Of a DNA stretch of 7,707 nt, positions 1 to 5,278 are shown one piece after another. Location of the stretch: NCBI GenBank assembly GCA_031259795.1, contig JAIRLA010000101.1, positions 1-7,707 on the forward strand, written 5' to 3'. The notes under the pieces were generated by a model, which did no database searches, was not told the DNA's origin, and worked only from the letters and a program-made list of their open reading frames with translations. The position numbers were made by a program, and so were the translations under genes. Source of the DNA: Azoarcus sp. (GTDB lineage Bacteria; Pseudomonadota; Gammaproteobacteria; Burkholderiales; Rhodocyclaceae). Within the stretch, counting starts at the first letter, position 1; each line of letters opens with the position of its first letter.

Positions 1-184
1 ATGCCCTCACATGGGAAAAACAAAGCGCCGCCACGCACGTGACAACCTCCAACAACTATGCGAGAATGCAAACACTTCACGACGGCTGACGCCAACATGC
101 CAAACCATCCGCTCCGCGCTTGCGCCGATTCTTGGCGAGGGTACATGCAAAGCATTGATAACAGGAGGTTTTTTGGCGTGTGCG
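1..184 (+). promoter_or_regulatory. Probable CRISPR leader
   Basis: This non-coding stretch lies directly before the first repeat. It is placed as leader because the opposite end of the array carries the degenerate repeat and because the newest repeat variant sits at this side. It contains a GGAGG followed by a T6 run at about 164-174, close to the first repeat. A TTGGCG at 132-137 with GATAAC at 157-162 could form a poor, widely spaced promoter, but I would not rely on it. The short open frame crossing this stretch runs into the first repeat and is not a gene. The leader may extend left of the window. Confidence 0.6.
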
Positions 185-1325
185 GTTAGAAGACCTGCCC
201 TGATTGAAAGGGATTAAGACCGCAGCGGCCTCGACAGTATTTCGCGCGTCACGGTTAGAAGACCTGCCCTGATTGAAAGGGATTAAGACTTTTTCAGGTT
301 TCCCAATGTCCTAGGGAAACTTAGTTAGAAGACCTGCCCTGATTGAAAGGGATTAAGACCTGGGCGCACCGCGCTACGACGGGGTTTACCGTTAGAAGAC
401 CTGCCCTGATTGAAAGGGATTAAGACGCACGTCAGGTCGCGGTTAAACCCCTTATATGCGTTAGAAGACCTGCCCTGATTGAAAGGGATTAAGACTGACA
501 TTGACGCCCGTCACGCCAAAGGCTAGGTCGTTAGAAGACCTGCCCTGATTGAAAGGGATTAAGACCAATGCGAACACCGCTCATCAAGCGGAATTAAAGG
601 TTAGAAGACCTGCCCTGATTTGAAAGGGATTAAGACGCGGGCCGCGACGGCGATCTGCGCGGCCTTGGTCGTTTAGAGACCTGCCCTGATTTGAAAGGGA
701 TTAAGACGACGCGCCCGCGGCACGGCACGCGCAGGTGGCGTTTAGAGACCTGCCCTGATTTGAAAGGGATTAAGACAGAGCTTTTGGGACTGACCGGCTT
801 CGCCAACTCTGTTTAGAGACCTGCCCTGATTTGAAAGGGATTAAGACGCTTCCGTTTCGGCTTCCCGCGCCGCCGTTTCGGTTTAGAGACCTGCCCTGAT
901 TTGAAAGGGATTAAGACGGAATGCCGGAATACAGCAACCTTTTTCAGGCTGCGTTTAGAGACCTGCCCTGATTTGAAAGGGATTAAGACCGCAGTCTGAC
1001 TCGTATTTTTCCTCCCAAGTCTGTTTAGAGACCTGCCCTGATTTGAAAGGGATTAAGACCCCACGACAGGGCCGCCCACGCGGGCGACCCGTTTAGAGAC
1101 CTGCCCTGATTTGAAAGGGATTAAGACCGACTACTCGGACGGGTTGCGGGACGACGGCGTTTAGAGACCTGCCCTGATTTGAAAGGGATTAAGACCTAAG
1201 GGGCGTTCATCAGCGTTTCATGCGTTTAGAGACCTGCCCTGATTTGAAAGGGATTAAGACTCCCCACAAGCGTGCGTGTGCCGCTGAATGCGTAGTTTAG
1301 AGACCTGCCCTGATTTGAAAGGGAT
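185..1325 (+). CRISPR. CRISPR array, 17 repeats and 16 spacers, with graded repeat variants
   Basis: Repeats start at 185, 254, 324, 391, 460, 530, 600, 671, 740, 811, 881, 953, 1023, 1091, 1159, 1224 and 1295. Spacer lengths in order are 33, 34, 31, 33, 34, 34, 34, 32, 34, 33, 35, 33, 31, 31, 28 and 34 nt, and all appear unique. Repeats 8-16 are 37 nt, begin GTTTAGAGACC and end GGGATTAAGAC. Repeats 1-6 are 36 nt, begin GTTAGAAGACC and have one T fewer in the centre (GATTG instead of GATTTG). Repeat 7 has the new 5' end but the old 37-nt centre. Repeat 17 stops after GGGAT and lacks the last six bases, marking the leader-distal end. A CCCT/AGGG stem lies in the middle, and all complete repeats end in ATTAAGAC, which fits an 8-nt crRNA 5' handle of Cas6-type (type I or III) systems. 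No cas gene is visible, so the subtype is unassigned. Left-to-right transcription is inferred from the handle, the terminal degeneracy and the variant order. Confidence 0.98.
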
Positions 1326-1418
1326 GGAGATTGGATTCCAAATCGGGACGATGCTTTGGCCAGGGCAATCGTTGTGCGAGGCTGAAATCAGGGTTGGTTT
1401 TCTGATTTTATTTCCCAG

Positions 1419-1451
1419 ATCGGATGAGGGCACGGCACGCCGTGCCCCTAC
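1419..1451 (-). repeat. GC-rich palindromic repeat, copy 1 (inverted)
   Basis: The core reads GGGCACGGCACGCCGTGCCC on the + strand, a near-perfect palindrome able to form a hairpin. Its flanks (ATCGGATGA and CTAC) are the reverse complement of those of the copy at 1615-1647, so the two copies face each other across about 163 bp. It resembles dispersed REP-like intergenic elements; family membership is inferred from its recurrence in the window and its form. Confidence 0.75.
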
Positions 1452-1591
1452 CGGCCATTCTTGTTTCTCCTTGGCGCGATTTCGCGCGTTGGTCAAGATA
1501 CAAAACGTGGATTTACTGAAAAACATCCCCGTCCTCCCTACCCCCATGAATGACCATGGGCGGCTTGGACAAGATTGGGGACTCCGTACAA

Positions 1592-1611
1592 GACTGGAAA
1601 GGGATCAAGAC
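1592..1611 (+). repeat. Decayed CRISPR repeat, 3' half
   Basis: The 20 bases match the last 20 bases of the 37-nt repeat at 17 positions, including GAAAGGGAT and the terminal AAGAC. The 5' half (from about 1575) is barely recognisable. It lies some 270 bp beyond the last good repeat, in the same orientation. It is probably a relic of the old end of the array. Confidence 0.6.
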
Positions 1612-1614
1612 CGC

Positions 1615-1647
1615 GTAGGGGCACGGCGCGCCGTGCCCTCATCCGAT
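1615..1647 (+). repeat. GC-rich palindromic repeat, copy 2
   Basis: The core GGGCACGGCGCGCCGTGCCC is a perfect 20-bp palindrome, preceded by GTAG and followed by TCATCCGAT. The copy occupies the 33-nt interval between two decayed CRISPR repeats. It shares AGACCGCG upstream with the copy at 3953, so the element may extend a few bases further left. Confidence 0.8.
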
Positions 1648-1675
1648 TAGAAACCTGCCTCTGATTTGAAGGGAA
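1645..1675 (+). repeat. Decayed CRISPR repeat
   Basis: This stretch follows the repeat consensus through ATTAGA, ACCTGCC, CTGATTTGAA and GGGA. It differs by a T inserted after CTGCC, a missing A in the A run and a changed 3' end (AATCACC where TTAAGAC is expected). It starts 33 nt after the preceding relic, which is the spacer length of the intact array. It is the last trace of the array to the right. Confidence 0.65.
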
Positions 1676-1676
1676 T

Positions 1677-2122
1677 CACCCCAAAACAACGCCAAACCAA
1701 TTGATCTTTATACACTTTCACCAAAACCCGTCTAAAACCAAACCCCCGGAAACCCCTCGTACCCCCCTGCAACTACAAGGAAAGGGAAAAACTTCTGGAC
1801 AGACAAACGTCATAAATCATGGAGTAGCGGCCCGCCTGCCCGACGCGGATGCATTGTGCCTCTTCCTCTCCGTCCGGGAAGATGCCGACGATGTAGCGCG
1901 GGGAGAGCGAAGGGAGTTCAAGCGTGGCAGACATATCTCAATCCTTCAAAGTGTTCCCCGGTTGTAGAAGCGCTGGAATCATGAAACAGATCGAAACGGA
2001 CAACCGCATGGACGGCTCTACCCGGCGCGCGAGCGCATTCCGCTCTCTCCGCTCTCGAAAAATGCCGGTTTTTGTGGTCAACTGTCGCCCGGACGCCATG
2101 TCGGCGCATCAGGGGCATCATC
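1677..2122. other. Intergenic region before pap, no firm gene
   Basis: The first part (about 1680-1800) is A/C-rich and looks non-coding, with a T/A-rich spot at 1701-1714. No convincing promoter pair, hairpin terminator or RNA gene was recognised. A weak small open frame (1924-2130) is listed separately. The promoter of pap should lie here, but I cannot place it. Confidence 0.6.
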
Positions 2123-2130
2123 ATGTTTGA
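1924..2130 (+). CDS. Possible small ORF upstream of pap (68 aa)
   Basis: A GTG start at 1924 is preceded by AGGGAG at 1911-1916 with good spacing, and the frame runs 68 codons. Its TGA at 2128-2130 overlaps the pap start by 8 bases, a geometry that would allow translational coupling. The product is basic and low in recognisable features, with no signal, membrane segment or known motif. An antisense open frame of similar length overlaps it, which weakens the coding case. It may be chance or an upstream leader peptide. Confidence 0.2.
   Translation: MADISQSFKVFPGCRSAGIMKQIETDNRMDGSTRRASAFRSLRSRKMPVFVVNCRPDAMSAHQGHHHV
2111..2115 (+). promoter_or_regulatory. Ribosome binding site of pap
   Basis: AGGGG lies 7 nt before the ATG at 2123. 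It supports that start over the ATG 51 bases upstream, which lacks such a site and would add 17 residues unlike the family. Confidence 0.65.
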
Positions 2131-3610
2131 ATCGGCGGAACTCGGTCATGCGATCGACAAGAAAACGTTCAAGGCGGAAGTACAGAAATTGCGCGAAGCC
2201 TTGCTGGAGGCGCAGTTCGAGTTGCGGGAAAGGGGGGGATTCCAGGTGCTCATCCTGGTGAGCGGCGTCGATGGCGCGGGCAAGGGCGAGACGATCAATG
2301 AACTCTATGGCTGGATGGACCCGCGCTATCTTTCCACGCCCGCCTTCGCCGCGCCGACCGACGAGGAGGCGGCGCATCCTTTCATGTGGCGTTTCTGGCA
2401 GGTGTTGCCGCCCAAGGGGCGCATCGGGATTTTTTCCGGGTCGTGGTATTCGATGCCGATCCGCCGCCGCATCGAGGGGGAAATCGACCAGGCGCTTTTC
2501 GACCAGCGCATCGACCTGATCAACCGTTTCGAGGCCATGCTGGCCAATGAAGGCGCGCTCATCCTGAAGTTCTGGTTTCACCTCACCAAGGAGGGCCAGA
2601 AGAAACGCTTCAAGGCGCTGGAAAAAGATCCCCGCACCGCCTGGCGCGTCACCAAGGCGAGCTGGGAGAGTCTGAAGACGCACGACAGGCTCCAGGAAGT
2701 CGCCTCCCATCTCCTGCGCCTGACCAATACGCCCTGGGCGCCATGGAGCGTGGTCGAGAGCGCCGACGATCGCTACCGCTCGCTCACGGTCGGCAAGATG
2801 ATCCTCGATGCCCTGCAAAAACGGCTCGCCAGCCCGCAGGAGCGGGAATATCCGGTCGCGCCGCCGATCTCGCCGCGAACCGATGCGCTCGATGTGCTCA
2901 CGACGCTCGATCTCGAACAAAAGCTGGAACGCGGCGCTTATCAATTGCGTCTTGCCCAGGCGCAGGGAAAACTGGCCGAACTCGTGCGCACGCCGGAATT
3001 CAAGAAGCGTTCCCTGATTCTCGTATTCGAAGGGGCGGACGCCGCCGGCAAGGGCGGCAGCATCCGCCGCCTCGTCGCCGCGCTCGATGCCCGCCAATAC
3101 CAGATCGTTCCCATCGCCGCCCCCACGCAGGAAGAATTGGCGCAACCCTATCTCTGGCGTTTCTGGCGGCACATGCCCAAGGTCGGGCGCATCACTATTT
3201 TCGACCGCTCATGGTATGGCCGCGTGTTGGTCGAGCGGGTCGAGGGGTTTTGTTCCGAAGCCGACTGGCTGCGCGCTTATTCCGAAATCAACGATTTCGA
3301 GCACGAATTGCGGGCCGACGGCGCGATCATCCTCAAATTCTGGCTGCAAATCTCCGGGGAAGAGCAATTGCAACGTTTCAAGGAGCGCGAGAACACCGCC
3401 TTCAAGCGTTACAAGATCACCGATGAGGATTGGCGCAACCGCGAGAAATGGGATGCTTATCATCAGGCCGTTTGCGACATGGTGGAACGTACCAGCACGG
3501 GGCTGATTCCATGGACATTGGTGGAGGCCAACGACAAGAATTTCGCGCGCGTGAAGGTATTGGAGACGGTGTGCGAGAGGCTGGCGGAGGCGTTGAAAGC
3601 GAAGGGATGA
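2123..3610 (+). CDS. pap: Polyphosphate:AMP phosphotransferase, two-domain PPK2 (class II)
   Basis: The 495-aa product matches the length and architecture of the PPK2 class II enzymes, which transfer phosphate from polyphosphate to AMP to give ADP in the cytoplasm. Two PPK2 domains are fused. The N-terminal one has a Walker A-like GVDGAGKG at residues 48-55, FMWRFWQVLPPKGRIGIF at about 87-104 and SGSWYS at 105-110. The C-terminal one has GADAAGKGG at 304-312, YLWRFWRHMPKVGRITIF at 343-360 and DRSWYGRVLVERVEG at 361-375. The DRSWYG signature, carrying conserved Asp and Arg, is intact only in the second domain, so catalysis probably resides there. The start MFESAELGHAIDKK is typical for the family. 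The gene stands alone: no ppk1 or ppx neighbour is in the window and the next gene is convergent. A small ORF begins at the base after its stop. Family assignment is secure; class II follows from the domain duplication. Confidence 0.93.
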   Translation: MFESAELGHAIDKKTFKAEVQKLREALLEAQFELRERGGFQVLILVSGVDGAGKGETINELYGWMDPRYLSTPAFAAPTDEEAAHPFMWRFWQVLPPKGRIGIFSGSWYSMPIRRRIEGEIDQALFDQRIDLINRFEAMLANEGALILKFWFHLTKEGQKKRFKALEKDPRTAWRVTKASWESLKTHDRLQEVASHLLRLTNTPWAPWSVVESADDRYRSLTVGKMILDALQKRLASPQEREYPVAPPISPRTDALDVLTTLDLEQKLERGAYQLRLAQAQGKLAELVRTPEFKKRSLILVFEGADAAGKGGSIRRLVAALDARQYQIVPIAAPTQEELAQPYLWRFWRHMPKVGRITIFDRSWYGRVLVERVEGFCSEADWLRAYSEINDFEHELRADGAIILKFWLQISGEEQLQRFKERENTAFKRYKITDEDWRNREKWDAYHQAVCDMVERTSTGLIPWTLVEANDKNFARVKVLETVCERLAEALKAKG

Positions 3611-3718
3611 ATGAGGGGTTTGCCGCGACCGTGCGGCGCTCTGGAACAGGGCTTCGCGGCGGGCGGGCGCTTCCACGGCAGCCCCGCGCCGCTGGCCGAA
3701 CTGCGCAAAGTCCTGTGA
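3611..3718 (+). CDS. Short ORF of unknown status after pap (35 aa)
   Basis: An ATG directly abuts the pap stop codon and opens a 35-aa frame ending at TGA 3716-3718. The second half (GFAAGGRFHGSPAPLAELRK) reads like the C-terminal tail of a normal protein more than random sequence. It could therefore be the leftover 3' end of a lost gene, or a coupled micro-ORF. I do not recognise a family. Dense flanking repeats suggest a rearranged region. Confidence 0.2.
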   Translation: MRGLPRPCGALEQGFAAGGRFHGSPAPLAELRKVL

Positions 3719-3787
3719 TCCGCGCGCCTGCGTGGCGGCTGGTTTCTGGACTCGCGATTTCATTTCCTTCTTCCCTTCCAAAAACAG

Positions 3788-3802
3788 CGGCGCTGCGCGC
3801 CG
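3788..3802 (-). terminator. Possible intrinsic terminator for ssuA
   Basis: CGGCGC-TGC-GCGCCG forms a perfect 6-bp GC hairpin. Read on the minus strand it is followed by CTGTTTTT, a short T run. It lies about 210 bp beyond the ssuA stop, the only minus-strand gene that could use it. The T run is imperfect and no test is possible here. Confidence 0.35.
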
Positions 3803-3817
3803 GATAGAACGAACTGG

Positions 3818-3904
3818 ATTGCCACGGGCCTGCGGCCCTCGCAATGACGAGGCGGGGGGCGCGCCTCGCAATGACGAGACGGAGAGGACTTTCGCAATGA
3901 CGAG
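3818..3904. repeat. Intergenic palindrome plus three tandem copies of a 13-mer
   Basis: Positions 3818-3845 form an imperfect palindrome: outer arms ATTGC/GCAAT and inner arms GGGCC/GGCCC around TGC. The 13-mer TCGCAATGACGAG occurs at 3839-3851, 3866-3878 and 3892-3904, spaced 27 and 26 bases apart. The palindrome ending in GCAATGACGA resembles widespread bacterial intergenic repeats. The tandem tail looks like local duplication of one end of it. No coding sequence was seen. Confidence 0.7.
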
Positions 3905-3908
3905 TCCC

Positions 3909-3945
3909 TCCAAACAGATCCGATCCCCGATCCCCGTATTCAGGG
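3909..3945. repeat. 37-bp direct repeat, left arm
   Basis: This arm starts TCCAAACAG and ends CCCCGTATTCAGGG. It matches 3980-4016 at all but two positions, and internally repeats GATCCCC. It lies 34 bp from the right arm, with palindrome copy 3 between them. Confidence 0.85.
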
Positions 3946-3952
3946 AGACCGC

Positions 3953-3982
3953 GTAGGGGCACGGCGTGCCGTGCCCTCCTCC
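3953..3982 (+). repeat. GC-rich palindromic repeat, copy 3
   Basis: Same element and orientation as copy 2, with core GGGCACGGCGTGCCGTGCCC and the same upstream AGACCGCG. It lies between the two arms of a 37-bp direct duplication just downstream of the ssuA stop codon. Confidence 0.8.
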
Positions 3983-4016
3983 AAACAGTTCCGATCCCCA
4001 ATCCCCGTATTCAGGG
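3980..4016. repeat. 37-bp direct repeat, right arm, overlapping the ssuA 3' end
   Basis: This arm matches 3909-3945 with two mismatches. Its last six bases contain the ssuA stop codon and final Pro codon, so this is probably the original copy and the left arm the duplicate. Confidence 0.85.
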
Positions 4017-4994
4017 TTTCCAGACCACGCTGCGCACGTCCAACTTTTTTGGAATCAGTTTGAGGCCGTGGAAGGCATCGGCGATCGCTTGCTGGTTGGC
4101 GATGACGTTCGGGGGTAATGGATAAGTCACGCCGTAGCCGTAATGTCGCAGGGCATCGCGGGTGATTTCCTTCGACAGCCCGATCTGGGGCGCGAGGATA
4201 TCGGCGGCTTCGTCGAAATGCGATGTCACCCAATCACCCGTTACCCGGATTTCTTCCAGCGCCCATTTCAATACTTCGGGATGGTTTTTGGAAAAGGGCG
4301 TCGTCGATAGATAGAAATTGTAGTTTTCCACGCCAGCGCCCTTGCCGCCGAGCAGTTCCCGCGCGCCGATCTGGCTGATCGCGGCTTGTGCGAATGGATC
4401 CCAGATCACCCAGGCATCGACATCGCCACTCTCGAATGCCACCCGCGCATCCGGCGGCGGCAGGTAAACCACGGTCACATCGGAATAGGCGAGCTTCTCG
4501 CGCTCCAGCGCCCTGAGCAGCAGGTAGTGCACATTCGAGCCTTTATTGAGGACGACGCGCTTGCCCTTCAACTCCGCCACCGATTTGATGGACGAGTTTT
4601 TCGGCGCCAATATCTTTTCGGCGTCCGGCGCGGGCGGTTCGCTGGCGATGTAGACCAGCGCGGCGCCGGCGGCCTGCGCGAATACCGGCGGCGTTTCACC
4701 GACGCAGGCAAAGTCGATGCTGCCCACATTCAGCCCTTCCAGCATCTGCGGGCCGGCGGAGAATTCGATCCACGTCACTTTCACGCCCGCGGCGGAAAGG
4801 CGTTTGTCCAGATTGCCGCGCGCCTTGAGAATGGCGAGATTGGAACCCTTCTGCCAGCCCACGCGGAATTCCCGCGCCTGCGTCCGCCCGTCCTGCGCCC
4901 AAGCATCCCCCGCGCCGGGAGCGCCCAGCGCGACAGCGGCGGCGGCGAGCGCGCCGATAAAAGTGCGCCGTCCGGCATGCAATTTGTCGATCAT
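4011..4994 (-). CDS. ssuA: Aliphatic sulfonate ABC transporter, periplasmic binding protein
   Basis: The 327-aa product is a periplasmic solute-binding protein that captures alkanesulfonates for an ABC importer during sulfur limitation. The start at 4994 is chosen because GGAG lies 6 nt upstream and the signal peptide begins there; an ATG 33 bases further upstream is less suitable. GRRTFIGA at residues 8-15 is a twin-arginine motif, followed by an Ala-rich hydrophobic stretch and a likely cleavage site after AWA (31-33). The mature chain has SsuA landmarks in order: VGWQKGSNLAILKARG, EFSAGPQMLEGLNVGSIDF, GETPPVFAQAAGA, LKGKRVVLNKGSNVHYLLLR, YLPPPDARVAFESGDVDAWV and IWDPFAQAA. It is divergent from ssuD, with a shared 284-bp control region. 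The permease and ATPase genes (ssuC, ssuB) do not follow it: repeats do. Related binding proteins for taurine or other sulfonates are the main alternative. Confidence 0.87.
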   Translation of the reverse strand: MIDKLHAGRRTFIGALAAAAVALGAPGAGDAWAQDGRTQAREFRVGWQKGSNLAILKARGNLDKRLSAAGVKVTWIEFSAGPQMLEGLNVGSIDFACVGETPPVFAQAAGAALVYIASEPPAPDAEKILAPKNSSIKSVAELKGKRVVLNKGSNVHYLLLRALEREKLAYSDVTVVYLPPPDARVAFESGDVDAWVIWDPFAQAAISQIGARELLGGKGAGVENYNFYLSTTPFSKNHPEVLKWALEEIRVTGDWVTSHFDEAADILAPQIGLSKEITRDALRHYGYGVTYPLPPNVIANQQAIADAFHGLKLIPKKLDVRSVVWKP

Positions 4995-5188
4995 GATTTT
5001 CTCCGTGAAATGAACACAAGCGGCCAAATATGCCCCACGCCCCGCCGCCGTCCAAATGAATTTTCATCCATTACTTTTCCTGGAAATGAATAAACTGCGG
5101 GATAGACGGCATTGCCATCTCCGCCGATATTCATATTCAGGAAATGATGATAATGAGCGCACAAATAATTTGATGATTTTCCGCCCGA

Positions 5189-5218
5189 TCCGGCGATATC
5201 CGGCGATATCCGGCGATA
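5189..5218. repeat. Three perfect 10-bp tandem repeats
   Basis: The unit TCCGGCGATA occurs three times without gaps, ending 60 bp before the ssuD start. The 10-bp period is about one helical turn, so a protein binding each unit would sit on one face of the DNA. It could be an operator or a slippage product. Confidence 0.85.
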
Positions 5219-5264
5219 TATTGATTGCCCTTGGAAAACTTGTTTTTCCGCCACCCGCATCACA

Positions 5265-5272
5265 AAAGGGAG
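5265..5272 (+). promoter_or_regulatory. Ribosome binding site of ssuD
   Basis: AAAGGGAG lies 6 nt before the ATG at 5279 and fixes this start over the ATG 54 bases upstream. That upstream ATG would add 18 residues absent from E. coli SsuD. Confidence 0.8.
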
Positions 5273-5278
5273 TCTTTC

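Larger units (their letters stand above)
4995..5278. promoter_or_regulatory. Divergent ssuA-ssuD control region
   Basis: This 284-bp non-coding stretch separates two divergently transcribed sulfonate genes and is more A/T-rich than its surroundings. Visible symmetry includes ATGAA-TT-TTCAT at 5056-5067 and the palindrome TTTCCTGGAAA at 5076-5086. A related TTCAGGAAATGA lies near 5137. Three 10-bp tandem repeats lie at 5189-5218. In known sulfonate systems the LysR-type regulators CysB and Cbl bind upstream of ssu genes; no such site is proven here. Exact promoters could not be placed. Confidence 0.6.

Noticed and set aside
132..162. Promoter-like pair TTGGCG / GATAAC in the leader
   Set aside because: The match to consensus is weak and the spacing is 19 bp; it is not enough to call a promoter.
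11..217. 68-codon open frame at the left edge
   Set aside because: It runs through the leader into the first CRISPR repeat and its end is encoded by repeat sequence.
290..952. Shared 9-mer TTTTTCAGG in spacers 2 and 11
   Set aside because: The rest of the two spacers is unrelated, so a short chance match is the simplest reading.
1288..1650. 120-codon open frame over the array end
   Set aside because: It starts inside the last spacer and is built from a CRISPR repeat and the palindromic elements. The GTARRAPT and VGARRAVPSSD stretches are translations of the palindrome, not protein motifs.
1701..1967. 88-codon open frame before pap
   Set aside because: It covers A/C-rich intergenic sequence, has no ribosome site, and its composition is unlike the neighbouring genes.
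2072..2122. Upstream start for pap adding 17 residues
   Set aside because: The extension is basic and unlike the family start, and the ATG at 2123 has a good ribosome site.
2078..3172. 364-codon open frame on the minus strand
   Set aside because: It is antisense to pap, which carries clear PPK2 motifs in its own frame. The minus frame has none.
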